DNA of 64,000 bases from Chryseobacterium sp. SNU WT5 (GCF_007362475.1 NZ_CP041687.1:2480001-2544000), one strand, 5' to 3'. Positions 18,315-28,542 are shown, numbered from the stretch's first letter. Translations and numbers: made by a program. The notes: generated from the letters alone by a model not told the origin.

Positions 18315-19328
18315 ATGAATAAGATCTTGTTAGTGCTATTTTCAGCAATGAGTTTAGGTGTTTTTGCGCAGAATGTCAGTTTTTCTACTTTATTAAAAGA
18401 TGATATTTCAATTCGTGCCTTACAAATTAATGATGGTAAAGTTTGGTATACCGGAACCGATTCTAAATTTGGCTACGTGAATATAAATGATTCTACAGAG
18501 AAGAAGCAGTTGATACTATCTGACAAGAAGTTTCAATTTAGAACTCTCGCTCAGACTAGGACTGCTTTTTATACGGTCAATATTGAAAGTCCTGCTTATT
18601 TCTTTAAGATTAATAAAAAAGATTTAAGTTCTAGGATAATTGCTGCAGATACTGTAAAAACTGCTTTTTTCGATGCTTTTATTTTTGATCAAAAGAACCG
18701 CGGACTGGCGGTAAGTGATCCATATAAGGATGGCAAAGCTCATTTTAAATTGTTCTTCAATTCAAAGGTTCCAGTGCACTCATACCCATCTTATCTTCCA
18801 GGAGAAGCGCACTTTGCAGCCAGCAATTCTAACATTGCGATGAAAGGGAACAATATCTGGATTGCTAGCGGTGGTACCCATGCCCGTATTTTTAAAAATA
18901 ACTTAAAAAAGCCTAACATATGGAACGTTTATAAAACTCCATTTATCCAAGGAACATCTTCCCAAGGGATTTATTCCATTGATTTTTACAATGATCAATT
19001 TGGTATTGCAGTCGGCGGCGATTATACCAAACAAGAAGAAAACATCAATAATATCGCCACAACAAATGATGGTGGAAAAACCTGGGAGATTCAAGCTTCC
19101 GGAACAAATGGTGGTTACAAAACCTGCGTAAAAATCAGACCTAAATCGAAAGGCAAAGATATTGTCGCAGTTGGTGATCAGAACATAGAATTTTCCAGTG
19201 ATTACGGAAAAACGTGGAAAATTATTTCTGAAGAGAAAGGGCTATATGTTTGCGAATGGGTTGATGCCAACACCCTTGTTTTCGCTGGAAAAAATAGAAT
19301 TATAAAGATGAAGTTGAATGAACAATGA
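18315..19328 (+). CDS. Exported BNR/YCF48-like beta-propeller protein
   Basis: A 337-residue protein with a signal peptide (MNKILLVLFSAMSLGVFAQ, cleavage after Ala-Gln). Aspartate/Trp-containing repeats such as TTNDGGKTWEI and FSSDYGKTWKI are BNR (Asp-box) or YCF48-type blades, so the fold is probably a beta-propeller. Bacteroidetes homologues are often annotated as oxidoreductases, without evidence. The longer reading frame begins with a GTG at 18288 inside the preceding terminator, so I use ATG 18315. The stop overlaps (ATGA) the start of the DUF2255 pseudogene, so the two were co-translated. Confidence 0.75.
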   Translation: MNKILLVLFSAMSLGVFAQNVSFSTLLKDDISIRALQINDGKVWYTGTDSKFGYVNINDSTEKKQLILSDKKFQFRTLAQTRTAFYTVNIESPAYFFKINKKDLSSRIIAADTVKTAFFDAFIFDQKNRGLAVSDPYKDGKAHFKLFFNSKVPVHSYPSYLPGEAHFAASNSNIAMKGNNIWIASGGTHARIFKNNLKKPNIWNVYKTPFIQGTSSQGIYSIDFYNDQFGIAVGGDYTKQEENINNIATTNDGGKTWEIQASGTNGGYKTCVKIRPKSKGKDIVAVGDQNIEFSSDYGKTWKIISEEKGLYVCEWVDANTLVFAGKNRIIKMKLNEQ

Positions 19329-19697
19329 ATAAAAATGCCGCACTTCAATATATCAAATCCAACAATCATATCGGAATAAAAGCAGGAACAGAAAGGAATT
19401 CCTTCTTACAAATCTGGATGGTCATTTGTTGATGACAGGATTTTTGCTCGTTCTTGGGGTTTTGCAGAGAGAAGTTGGTACAATACTTTCCTAAATAATC
19501 CTTTTGGTGAAATACAGGGCGGTGATGCTATCTTTAAAATTAAAGCAGAGATTCCCGAAAAGGAAAATGGCTTGATGGAGAAAATTAATAATGCCTACTT
19601 GTCTAAATATACGTCCACAGAACACAATAAAAAATATGCAGAAGGAATTATTGAAGAAGATCATATTGAGAAAACAATGGAATTTATCATTTTGTAG
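19325..19697 (+). pseudogene. DUF2255-family gene with a single-base frameshift
   Basis: The first frame, from ATG 19325, reads MNKNAALQYIKSNNHIGIKA then GTERNSFLQIWMVIC and hits TGA at 19430. The second frame, from 19431, reads DDRIFARSWGFAERSWYNTF and continues to a TAG at 19695. Removing one T from the run at 19425-19427 turns the junction into ...WMV-I-V-D-D-R-IFARSW, a single continuous protein of 123 residues. That is the normal DUF2255 size, with the family's IKAGT...F..IW.V...R.FARSW pattern. It is therefore either a very recent pseudogene or a sequencing error in a T-run. The function of DUF2255 is unknown. It overlaps the YCF48-like gene by four bases. Confidence 0.85.
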
Positions 19698-19796
19698 AAC
19701 TGAATTCTCAATATTGTGTCGATTTTCTTTGGATAAATTAAAAATTACGGAAATCTTCAACCATCAAATTGATTTCATCGCTCCTAACTTATTTCG

Positions 19797-19804
19797 TATT
19801 TTTG
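19797..19804 (+). promoter_or_regulatory. -7 promoter element (TATTTTTG) of hemN
   Basis: An exact TAnnTTTG match, with TTG at 19769-19771 about 25 bases upstream, slightly longer than usual. Transcription would start near 19811, which leaves about 50 bases of leader before the preferred ATG at 19861. Confidence 0.45.
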
Positions 19805-19860
19805 CAATGTGAAATTTCAAAATGAATTTCAGAAATCTTTCTAAAAAAACTTACTTCGAC

Positions 19861-21219
19861 ATGAACTCTTTGATCGATAAATACAATATTCCGGGACCTC
19901 GTTATACTTCTTATCCAACTGTTCCTTTTTGGGATGATGCTAGTTTTACAAGCGAACTTTGGCAGGAATCAGTGATCCGTACTTTTAATGAAACCAATGA
20001 TTCAGAAGGGATTTCGGTGTATATCCACTTACCATTTTGTGAGAAACTATGTACCTTCTGTGCATGTCACAAAAGAATTACCAAGCAGCATTCAGTAGAA
20101 ACACCTTATTTAGAATCTGTTTTAAAAGAATGGGATTTATATGTCAAATTATTTGGGAGAACTCCAAAGATTAAAGAATTACATTTAGGTGGTGGTACAC
20201 CAACTTTCTTCTCGCCAGAAAATTTAAAGATATTATTAGAAGGCATTTTCTCAAAAGCAGAAATTGCTGAAAATCCCGAATTCTCTTTCGAAGGTCATCC
20301 TAATAATACCACCAGAGGGCATTTGCAAACTTTATACGATCTAGGTTTTAGAAGAGCCAGTTTTGGAGTACAGGATTATGATCCACAAGTTCAGAAAGCG
20401 ATCAATAGAATTCAACCTTTTGAAAATGTGAAAAATGTAACCGATATGGCCAGAGAAATTGGTTATAAAGGTGTTTCTCATGATTTAGTGTTTGGATTAC
20501 CATTTCATACTTGGGAGAAAATGGAATATACCATTCGTAAAACTTTGGAACTGAAACCAGACCGTTTGGCATTTTATTCTTACGCCCATGTTCCTTGGAT
20601 TAAAGGGGTTGGACAAAGAGGTTTCGATGAAAATGATTTGCCAAGTGGTGAAGAAAAAAGAAAATTATATACCAACGGAAAAAAATTATTAGAAGAGCTA
20701 GGTTATATCGAAGTTGGGATGGATCACTTTGCTTTGCCACATGACGATCTTTATCAGTCGATGGTTTCGGGAGATATTCACCGTAATTTTATGGGATATT
20801 CTTCCAGTAAAACCAAATTAATGGTAGGTTTAGGAATGTCGGCAATTTCTGATTCCTGGTATGCGTTTGCTCAAAGTAACAAAAGCGTGGAAGAATATCA
20901 GAAGATTGTAGAAGATGGAATTATTCCAGTTGTGAAAGGACATATTTTAAATCAAGAAGACTTAGTGATCAGACAACATATCCTAAATTTAATGTGCCGG
21001 TTAGAAACTTCTTGGGATCTACAAACCAGTTTTCCTGAAATTGAAAATGCCTTGGAAGCTTTAAAAGAAATGCAAACTGACGGTTTAGTTGAAATTACGG
21101 ATAATAAGATAAAAATAACCGAAAAAGGTCGTGCTTTCACAAGAAATGTGGCGATGACTTTTGATTTAAGAATGATGCGAAATAAGCCCGAAACCCGGAT
21201 TTTTTCGATGACGATATAA
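19861..21219 (+). CDS. hemN: Oxygen-independent coproporphyrinogen III oxidase (radical SAM)
   Basis: A 452-residue radical-SAM enzyme that decarboxylates coproporphyrinogen III to protoporphyrinogen IX without oxygen, in haem synthesis. The N-terminal signature GPRYTSYPTVPFW is the HemN-specific substrate region. The cluster motif is C-x3-C-x2-C-x-C (Cys60, 64, 67 and 69) in FCEKLCTFCACHKRI. LGGGTPTFF is the SAM-binding Gly motif and the C-terminal HemN domain is complete. These features separate it from the look-alike HemW. The start at 19861 (M-N-S-L-I-D-K-Y) is preferred to ATG 19822, because the latter adds 13 residues and lies almost on the predicted transcription start. Confidence 0.95.
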   Translation: MNSLIDKYNIPGPRYTSYPTVPFWDDASFTSELWQESVIRTFNETNDSEGISVYIHLPFCEKLCTFCACHKRITKQHSVETPYLESVLKEWDLYVKLFGRTPKIKELHLGGGTPTFFSPENLKILLEGIFSKAEIAENPEFSFEGHPNNTTRGHLQTLYDLGFRRASFGVQDYDPQVQKAINRIQPFENVKNVTDMAREIGYKGVSHDLVFGLPFHTWEKMEYTIRKTLELKPDRLAFYSYAHVPWIKGVGQRGFDENDLPSGEEKRKLYTNGKKLLEELGYIEVGMDHFALPHDDLYQSMVSGDIHRNFMGYSSSKTKLMVGLGMSAISDSWYAFAQSNKSVEEYQKIVEDGIIPVVKGHILNQEDLVIRQHILNLMCRLETSWDLQTSFPEIENALEALKEMQTDGLVEITDNKIKITEKGRAFTRNVAMTFDLRMMRNKPETRIFSMTI

Positions 21220-21224
21220 TTAGG

Positions 21225-21253
21225 AAAGCGACTTGAGAAAGTCGCTTTTTTTA
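21225..21253 (+). terminator. Intrinsic terminator of hemN
   Basis: AAAGCGACTT - GAGA - AAGTCGCTTT followed by a T-run, six bases after the hemN stop. Confidence 0.9.
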
Positions 21254-21422
21254 TTTGCAGTTTTGTTAATACCTCTCCCTTTATCAAAGTAAGCAGAGAT
21301 TTGACTATCTTTATGAGTACAAGTATTTTACAGATATTTTTAATTAGAAAAACAAATATTAAAATTTTACAATATGAAATTCTCAATTTGAAAAGTACTA
21401 CCAATTATTTATCCGCTTTATT

Positions 21423-21935
21423 ATGATTATTACAAATAGCAATCTCGATGATATTCCAGAAATTTTTAGACTTTACAGGCTGGCTACCGATTATCAAAAG
21501 CTCGCATTTCCGGGAAATATATGGCCAGAGTTTGACCTAGATTTCATTGCAACGGAAGTAATTGAGAACAGGCAGTTCAAATTAGTAATTGACAATACAA
21601 TTGCCTGCATTTGGGCAATTACTTACAATGATGCAATGATCTGGGAAGAGAAGGAAAATAATGACGCAATTTACATTCACCGCATTGCAACTAACCCTAA
21701 ATTTCGTGGAAATAATTTGGTCCAAATCATTTCCGATTGGGCCAAAGATTTTGGTAAAAAAGAATATAAGAAATTTATTAGAATGGATACTTGTGGACAA
21801 AATGATCGACTGATCAATCATTATAAAAACTGTGGTTTTGACTTCTTAGGAATGAAAAAATTGAAAGATTCTTATGGCTTACAGGCCCATTATCAAGATG
21901 CTGATGTTTGCTTTTTCGAGATCAAATTAGATTAA
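21423..21935 (+). CDS. GNAT-family N-acetyltransferase
   Basis: A 170-residue cytoplasmic protein with the GNAT fold. Motif A is visible in YIHRIATNPKFRGNNLVQII (about residues 81-100, the acetyl-CoA pyrophosphate loop). The downstream RMDTCGQNDRLINHYKNCGFDFLG segment is the typical motif B with the Asn/Tyr pair. The substrate cannot be predicted. It stands alone between the hemN terminator and the VIT1 gene. Confidence 0.8.
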   Translation: MIITNSNLDDIPEIFRLYRLATDYQKLAFPGNIWPEFDLDFIATEVIENRQFKLVIDNTIACIWAITYNDAMIWEEKENNDAIYIHRIATNPKFRGNNLVQIISDWAKDFGKKEYKKFIRMDTCGQNDRLINHYKNCGFDFLGMKKLKDSYGLQAHYQDADVCFFEIKLD

Positions 21936-22144
21936 TTATTCTTAAAATTGATGACTAAATATTATCATCATCCTAATCTATCATCGATCGGTTTTTTAAA
22001 AATGTTATTAAAAGATCTTGCTCATCATAATTTAATATATATGCTTTTATACTTTTTTTAGACGTAATTTTGAGTTATGAAAGAAATATTTTTTTGAAGA
22101 TCAAGAAATATTTTTGTAGTGTAGTATAACTTTAATTCTCCAAG

Positions 22145-22846
22145 ATGCTTACAATCGACAATTACCTGGATGCTCATTATATACACCGCAGCAATTGGCT
22201 CCGAGCTGCAGTTCTTGGTGCTAATGATGGGATAATTTCCGTATCCAGTCTTGCGATTGGAGTAGCAGCCGCAAGTTCTTCCTCAGAACCAATTGTCTTA
22301 GCGACGGTCGCTGCCTTAATCGCTGGAGCTTTGTCAATGGCAGCCGGAGAATACGTTTCTGTAAGCTCTCAGACCGATATCGAACTAGCGGACATCGAAA
22401 GAGAGAAGTTAGAATTATTGGAAATGCCAGAAGAAGAATTGATGATGCTAGCACAGATTTATGAGAAGAGAGGACTGAAAAAAGAAACTGCGCTGCAGGT
22501 CGCTCGAGAATTAACGGAAGTAGATGTTTTAGGTGCTCATGTTCGTGATGAATTAGGAATTACAGAAATGAGCCAAGCTAATCCTATCCAGGCTGCACTG
22601 GCTTCTGGAAGTGCGTTTACGGTTGGCGGCATTTTGCCACTTTTAGTTGTGCTTTTTGCACCGTTGAAAGGAATGGAATATTGGCTGTATGGTTTTACCA
22701 TTCTGTTTCTGATTATTTTAGGCGCTTTTGCTGCAAAAACAGGAGGTTCAAAAATTTCTACTGCACTCGTCCGTATTACTATTTGGGGAACGATCGCGAT
22801 GGGTCTATCTGCATTCGTTGGTTACCTATTTGGAGTAAATGTTTAA
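22145..22846 (+). CDS. VIT1/CCC1-family iron/manganese transporter
   Basis: A 233-residue membrane protein of five helices. The N-terminal family signature WLRAAVLGANDGIISVSSLAIGV and AGALSMAAGEYVSVSSQTDIE are clear. Between helices 2 and 3 is the Glu-rich cytoplasmic metal-binding segment (about residues 80-125), also typical. VIT1/CCC1 proteins move Fe2+ or Mn2+ out of the cytosol, in exchange for protons in studied examples. An exact TAnnTTTG element (22110-22117) lies 27 bases before the ATG. The gene stands alone and is followed by a terminator. Confidence 0.9.
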   Translation: MLTIDNYLDAHYIHRSNWLRAAVLGANDGIISVSSLAIGVAAASSSSEPIVLATVAALIAGALSMAAGEYVSVSSQTDIELADIEREKLELLEMPEEELMMLAQIYEKRGLKKETALQVARELTEVDVLGAHVRDELGITEMSQANPIQAALASGSAFTVGGILPLLVVLFAPLKGMEYWLYGFTILFLIILGAFAAKTGGSKISTALVRITIWGTIAMGLSAFVGYLFGVNV

Positions 22847-22950
22847 TTTATACCTAATATAGTGGATTATTAAACGATAGAGTGCAAATAACATTTTTTT
22901 GTTTATCCATCTACCAAAAATTCACGTTATAAATTTTCAAAGTATTATAA

Positions 22951-22980
22951 AAAAGGCGTTTCCCCGGAATCGCCTTTTCT
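22951..22980 (+). terminator. Intrinsic terminator after the VIT1 gene
   Basis: AAAAGGCG - 12 bases - CGCCTTTT. The rest of the 331-base gap from 22847 to 23177 holds nothing else that I can identify. Confidence 0.8.
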
Positions 22981-23177
22981 GTTTGTGAGCTACTTAAATT
23001 TTTAAACTTTTGTTTTCCTATGTGGAACTCAAAACATATTTTGAAGTCGGACGATAGTCTCCATATCGGATATTTGTAGATTTAGGTAAATCCATAATCG
23101 AAAATAGGAATATATCGAAGGAATACCTTTTTATCTTATTAATAAAATAGAAAATATTTCAATTCGATTGCCCACCA

Positions 23178-24866
23178 TTAATCTAAATCCCCATTAAGTT
23201 CTCGGTGTAATTTGCTTTTTCTGTAGCCGTAAGAGAAGTAGATAATTAATCCAAATCCAAACCAGACCAAGAAATAAAACCAGTTATCATGAGTCATTCC
23301 TGTTAGTAAATATAAACAGGAACTTAAACCCATTAACGGAATTAAAGAAAGATTTTTTACAAAGGCCAAAACGCAAAGACCGATATTTAAAATGAGGAAT
23401 ACGGTCATTGAAATTCTAAATTCTCCTTCCAAAGGATCGTTCCAATTCATTAAATTATGGAAGAATGATGGTTGCCATAAGTAAAAGAAAACCACTCCTC
23501 CCAGGAATACAGCAGGAAAAATAAATCGGGCATTGATGTAAGGCATGTGGAATCTACCGGGTAGTTTTTCTTTGGATGGCAGGAGGAGAACGCCACCACA
23601 GACTAAGACAAAGGCAAAGATGGTTCCAATACTTGTAAAATCAAGAATAAATGATTTATCGGTAAAGAGGATAGGAATCCCAACGACCAGTCCTGTTATA
23701 ATGGTTGCAAATGAAGGCGTTTTATATTTAGGATGAATGGTCATAAATTTCTTAGGCATTAGACCATCTCGACTCATCGCATACCAAATTCTAGGCTGAC
23801 CCATTTGGAAGACCAATAAAACCGTTGTAATCGCCACAATTGCGACAAAAGAAACAGTTATTTCCATCCAGGCAACGTTTGCATTAGATTTTTCAAAGAT
23901 GAAGGAAAGTGGGTCTCCAACTCCGTCAAATTTTTTGTAATCTACCATTCCGGTTAGAACCAGCGTTAAAATAATATAAATTACCGTACATAAGATCAAT
24001 GATATGATCATTCCTCGCGGGAGATTCTTTTGTGGATCTTTTGTTTCTTCGGAGAGTACACTCAATGCGTCAAAACCAATGTAGGCGAAGAAAACACCCG
24101 AAACTGCGCTCATTACCCCTGCAAAGCCATTAGGCATAAAAGAAGGAACTTGAGTTTCTGGATTAATAGGCGTCCAATTATCAATATTAACATAAGCGAC
24201 GCCGACTAAAATTATCAAAACAATTACCGCAAGTTTCATTAAAACCAAGGCATTATTGAAATTCTTACTTTCCCGTACTCCCCTGTAAACCAACCAGGTA
24301 ATTAATCCATTAATCACTAATGCAGGAACATCTAGAATTATTTTTAAATTTCCTACCAGTGGTGCATTATTCCAAGCGTTCAGTAATTCCTTATTGGTGG
24401 AACCATTTAGGAAAGCTTTTTTAGCTTCAGGATAACTACAAGACAGGGATTCAGGAATATGTACCCCAACTCTCCCCATGAAACTTGTAAAGTAATCCGA
24501 CCAGGAAAAGGCTACGTAAATGTTTCCGAAGGAGTATTCCATAATCAAAGCCCAACCGATAATCCAGGCGATTAGTTCACCAAAACTCGCGTAAGCATAA
24601 GTATAGGCGGAACCAGCTGTAGGAATTCTACTAGCAAATTCTGCATAACATAATGCGGTGAAACCACATGCAAAACCACAAATGATGTATAGGATAATTA
24701 CTCCTGGACCACCACGGAAAACTGCCTCCCCTAATGAACTGAAACTTCCAGCTCCAATAATTGCTGCAATACCGAAAAATACAATATCCCAAACCCCTAA
24801 AACTCGTACTAATCCTGACGAATGATCACTCTCCTTATATTGTTTTCTTCTAAAAAGTTGGTTCAT
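23178..24866 (-). CDS. APC-family cationic amino-acid permease
   Basis: A 562-residue inner-membrane transporter with about 14 helices, longer than the family member at 16785-18263 because of an extended periplasmic loop (about residues 140-180, with two Cys) and extra C-terminal helices. The signature is IIGAGSFSSLGEAVFRGGPG in helix 1, followed by YAEFASRIPTAGSAYTYAYASFGELIAWIIGWAL, as in the CAT branch. GFDALSVLSEETKDPQKNLPRGMI in the loop after helix 6 is also characteristic. The substrate is probably basic or neutral amino acids but is not proven. It is transcribed divergently from the T9SS cargo gene. Confidence 0.88.
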   Translation of the reverse strand: MNQLFRRKQYKESDHSSGLVRVLGVWDIVFFGIAAIIGAGSFSSLGEAVFRGGPGVIILYIICGFACGFTALCYAEFASRIPTAGSAYTYAYASFGELIAWIIGWALIMEYSFGNIYVAFSWSDYFTSFMGRVGVHIPESLSCSYPEAKKAFLNGSTNKELLNAWNNAPLVGNLKIILDVPALVINGLITWLVYRGVRESKNFNNALVLMKLAVIVLIILVGVAYVNIDNWTPINPETQVPSFMPNGFAGVMSAVSGVFFAYIGFDALSVLSEETKDPQKNLPRGMIISLILCTVIYIILTLVLTGMVDYKKFDGVGDPLSFIFEKSNANVAWMEITVSFVAIVAITTVLLVFQMGQPRIWYAMSRDGLMPKKFMTIHPKYKTPSFATIITGLVVGIPILFTDKSFILDFTSIGTIFAFVLVCGGVLLLPSKEKLPGRFHMPYINARFIFPAVFLGGVVFFYLWQPSFFHNLMNWNDPLEGEFRISMTVFLILNIGLCVLAFVKNLSLIPLMGLSSCLYLLTGMTHDNWFYFLVWFGFGLIIYFSYGYRKSKLHRELNGDLD

Positions 24867-24970
24867 TGTAATTATTTAATTTACACAAATGTAACAGAAA
24901 AATTTAAAAAAGATGATTTTTTAGCACCTTTATACTAAAATAGGCTCTTATTCTGTTTGTATAAATAACG

Positions 24971-24978
24971 TATTTTTG
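24971..24978 (+). promoter_or_regulatory. -7 promoter element (TATTTTTG) of the T9SS cargo gene
   Basis: An exact TAnnTTTG match 15 bases before the ATG at 24994. An in-frame TTG at 24976 is part of this element and is unlikely to be a translation start. Confidence 0.45.
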
Positions 24979-24993
24979 CCAAAAATTGAAAGC

Positions 24994-27900
24994 ATGCCCA
25001 AAATTTACTTTTCTTTATCTCTTTTTATATTTTCTTTGGGTTTTAGCCAGTCAGTCAATTTATTTAATCCAGCAGATCAACTAGGTTATCCGCAAACTCA
25101 ATATTTCTGTCCTGCAGAACAATTTGATTTAGAAGTAGATGCGGTAGCGAGCTCTACCGGAGATTACGCGATAACGAGCGTTTCCCCAAGCGATTATCAA
25201 CTAGGCGCAGGCTCTATTCCTATTAAGTTTCCCGGGGCAAGTTCCAGTATTTTTAGTGAAGCTTTTCCAATTGGATTCAATTTTAGTTTTTATGGAAAAA
25301 CTTACACCAATGTAGTGATGGGAAGCAACGGTCGTTTAGTTTTTACCAATGATGCAGCTCTTGATAATCTTAAAGATAAAACAGTTTATAAAGATCGTAC
25401 ATTTAGTGGTATTACCGGTTATAATAGCTATTCGGCATTACCATCTAAGGATTATAATAAAGTTTACCAAAATGATCCGTTAAAAGAGCTAAATCTTGCG
25501 CAGATATTTTTTGGATATACTGATTTGGTCGATCGTTCTGTAAATTCAAGCGTAACTTATCTGTATAACAATGTTATGATCGGAGCAGTAAAAGGACTTT
25601 TGGTCTCTTTTCAAAATCAGATCAGAACTAACGGAACAGGTGATATTTCAAGTGTAGGATATTACAGTTATATTTTAATTTTGGAAGATGGTCGAATTGT
25701 TATTTATGTAAATGGTAAAAATGAAATAAAATACAACGCGATATTAGGGATTCAGAATGAAGATGCATCGAAATTTAGAGTTCCGGAACATAGTTCTAAG
25801 CCCACTTCTGATTATAATAATGGGCCTTGGAAAAGTGAAGGGAAAGCCTGGCTTTTTACACCCAATCAAAAATTGACTCCAGTTTTTAAGTGGACAAATA
25901 ACGGAAATCCTGTGGGAACGAATTCTAATACTTTACATGACTTTGCACCAAATGATAATGATGTTTTAAAAGTGGTAGTTACTTATGTTGATCCGGATAA
26001 TGGAACTCAAATTGGCGCAAGCGTTTCTGACCAAGTTCTATTTAAAAGTTTGCAAACTCCTGTAATTACAACGGTAAATTCTACTTGTGCACAGATTGAT
26101 TTGGAAACAGCGTCGATTCCTGATGTTAGTTATGAATGGCGAAAAGTAGGAAGTACAACCATTTTATCCTCCACTAATAAATTATCAGGTACTTCAAGCG
26201 GTGATTATGTTGTAAAGATAATACGAAATGGTTCTGTAGGTTTGTGTAGCTTAGATTCTGCCCCAGTTTCATTAGTATTGAATGGTACTTTCCCACCATT
26301 TAATGACAGTCCAAAATTTATTTGTAAAACCGATGGTAGTACACAAACGACTGTTGATTTATACAATTATTACGCAGCAAATCCTACCCAATATTCCCTG
26401 AAGTTTCAGGAAAACGGTGTTGATATCGCTAATCCTACTAATTTTGTAATTGATGAAAATGTAAAGAGAACCATTACAATTATTGCAGAAAGTTTGAGTA
26501 CAACTTCATCATGTCCTTTCACCAAAACATTTGATCTTACCTTTATTTCCTTACCATTAACTAATTCAGAATATGTAGCAAGTGATTTATGTTTTGGAAC
26601 AGATAATTACAATCTCTCTAATTTCGAGAATCAATATTTTACGGAAAAAAATTATCAGTTTACTTATTCAATAGATGGTGGAATGTCTTATCAGACCAAA
26701 ACTTCTGTAAATCCACAACTTAATAATCTGGTTTTTGTCAAAATAAAACATCCGGATGTGACTTGCGAATCAGTGGTGAAATTAAAATTTAATTTTTATC
26801 CTGCAATTGAAATTAAACCATATTCTCAGTTTCCTGAACATTGTCATAGCAGTACAGAATACTTTGATTTAAATATTACCAAAGCTCAATTAGAATATTC
26901 ACCAGATATTAAAGTTACATTTTTCACTGATTTGGCACTGACCAACCCAATTGTCAATTTAAATTACCGTGGAAGTGGAAAAGTTTTTATTAAAATTGAA
27001 AATACAGCTACAAACTGTGTTGCAGATACAATTCCAGAATTAGATTTAAAAATTTATCCTAAACCAGATTTAATAAAAGGTACGCCAGAAACTAAATATT
27101 CCCAATGTGGAACCACGGTTTTCAATTTAACTACTAATATCAATGATTATATAGGAAACTGGACTCGGTATTCAGAAATACGATATTATGATTATGCGGG
27201 AAATTTACTTTCTCAATCTGAATGGGAAAATTATGATCTTTCAGTTCGCCTGCAACCTTATATGGTTTTTGTTTATAATGCAACCAATAATCTACAATGC
27301 TCTGACCGAATTAATTTTCAATTAATAGAATATAAGAAACCTGTTTCAATCAAATCGCAGATTTTAATTTGTGCAGAACTCACTTACGCTATTGATGATT
27401 TTAAAAATCAAGTAATCAATAATTCTTCAAATTATACTTTCACCGATCTTTCGCGTGATCCACTTCCTAATAATTTCAATCTGTCTTCTTTGCCGGTAAC
27501 GGTTGACTTTTTAATGAAAGATAACACTACAGGATGTATTTCTGATCCTCAAACAGTTAATTTTGTTCAAGGTGGAAATTCGGCTTTAGATGCAACAGCA
27601 ATCGATTACCCACTTTGCGATACAGATTTCGATGGAAAAACAGCATTTAAGTTAGATTCGAAAAAATCAGATTTTACGACAGATCCTGCAGCGACTTTTA
27701 AATATTTTAAAGATGCCAGTCTGAGTCAATCCATCGGTTCAACATATACGAATGAAATTGCTTTTGCTCAAACCGTTTATGTTCGAATTACGATTCCTAC
27801 TTTCTGTCCAACGGTAGCAGAAATTAATTTAAAAGTGAATATTCCTTCAAAATCTACGACGCTAAAGGATGATCCATATTTTATTTGTTACGGCGAAACA

Positions 27901-28542
27901 TTGACCATCGATGCAGGTCCGGAAAATGATTCTATCGTCTGGAGTGATGGGCAGACCGGACGATTCGGTACTTTCACTGAGGCAGGAACTTATTCCGTAA
28001 CATTACATAACGGTCAGTATGGTTGTCCTTACACGCACAACTTTACAATTTCTGATGAGAATCAGCCAAAAATTAAAGTCATCAACCAAACCAATACTTC
28101 CATTGAAGTGATCGCCGAAGGTGGTGCGAAACCGTACAAATACTATTTTAACGGAATTCCACAAAATTCTAATGTGCTACAAAATCCGACCGCTTCTTCT
28201 TACGTCATTCAGGTAGAATCTGCAACGGGATGTTTTGGTCCACCACAAACCGTGTATTTTATTAAGATCAATAATGCATTTACACCCAATAGTGACGGCA
28301 AAAATGACGTATGGAAAATCGATAATTTAGATAAAATGGAACAGGTTTCTATTGTGATCGTCGATCGAAACGGAACCAAAATTTTTGAATCCACTAATCC
28401 AAATAAAAGCGAATGGGATGGTAGGCACAACGGCAAAAGTTTGCCAACTTCGACGTATTGGTATGTTGTTTCGTGGTACGATTCTGTGACCCAAAAAACG
28501 GACCAGCGTCAAGGTTGGGTTTTGCTGAAGAACAGAGATTAG
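24994..28542 (+). CDS. Large secreted protein with T9SS type B sorting domain
   Basis: A 1182-residue exported protein. The signal peptide MPKIYFSLSLFIFSLGFSQ is followed by a jelly-roll-like N-terminal region (about residues 50-290, NVVMGSNGRLVFTND). Several Cys-containing beta modules follow, probably Ig-like repeats. The C-terminal 85 residues begin with NNAFTPNSDGKNDVWKI and contain VIVDRNGTKIFES and EWDGRHNGKSLPTSTYWYVV. This is the gliding-motility-associated (CHU_C, type B) signal that targets cargo through the type IX secretion system to the cell surface. No catalytic motif is seen, so adhesion or a surface-layer role is the likeliest. The annotated start uses ATG 24994, since the TTG at 24976 lies in the promoter. 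Confidence 0.85.
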   Translation: MPKIYFSLSLFIFSLGFSQSVNLFNPADQLGYPQTQYFCPAEQFDLEVDAVASSTGDYAITSVSPSDYQLGAGSIPIKFPGASSSIFSEAFPIGFNFSFYGKTYTNVVMGSNGRLVFTNDAALDNLKDKTVYKDRTFSGITGYNSYSALPSKDYNKVYQNDPLKELNLAQIFFGYTDLVDRSVNSSVTYLYNNVMIGAVKGLLVSFQNQIRTNGTGDISSVGYYSYILILEDGRIVIYVNGKNEIKYNAILGIQNEDASKFRVPEHSSKPTSDYNNGPWKSEGKAWLFTPNQKLTPVFKWTNNGNPVGTNSNTLHDFAPNDNDVLKVVVTYVDPDNGTQIGASVSDQVLFKSLQTPVITTVNSTCAQIDLETASIPDVSYEWRKVGSTTILSSTNKLSGTSSGDYVVKIIRNGSVGLCSLDSAPVSLVLNGTFPPFNDSPKFICKTDGSTQTTVDLYNYYAANPTQYSLKFQENGVDIANPTNFVIDENVKRTITIIAESLSTTSSCPFTKTFDLTFISLPLTNSEYVASDLCFGTDNYNLSNFENQYFTEKNYQFTYSIDGGMSYQTKTSVNPQLNNLVFVKIKHPDVTCESVVKLKFNFYPAIEIKPYSQFPEHCHSSTEYFDLNITKAQLEYSPDIKVTFFTDLALTNPIVNLNYRGSGKVFIKIENTATNCVADTIPELDLKIYPKPDLIKGTPETKYSQCGTTVFNLTTNINDYIGNWTRYSEIRYYDYAGNLLSQSEWENYDLSVRLQPYMVFVYNATNNLQCSDRINFQLIEYKKPVSIKSQILICAELTYAIDDFKNQVINNSSNYTFTDLSRDPLPNNFNLSSLPVTVDFLMKDNTTGCISDPQTVNFVQGGNSALDATAIDYPLCDTDFDGKTAFKLDSKKSDFTTDPAATFKYFKDASLSQSIGSTYTNEIAFAQTVYVRITIPTFCPTVAEINLKVNIPSKSTTLKDDPYFICYGETLTIDAGPENDSIVWSDGQTGRFGTFTEAGTYSVTLHNGQYGCPYTHNFTISDENQPKIKVINQTNTSIEVIAEGGAKPYKYYFNGIPQNSNVLQNPTASSYVIQVESATGCFGPPQTVYFIKINNAFTPNSDGKNDVWKIDNLDKMEQVSIVIVDRNGTKIFESTNPNKSEWDGRHNGKSLPTSTYWYVVSWYDSVTQKTDQRQGWVLLKNRD

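Noticed and set aside
24976-24993. Upstream TTG start for the T9SS cargo gene
   Set aside because: The TTG is the end of the TATTTTTG promoter element; the signal peptide starts at ATG 24994.
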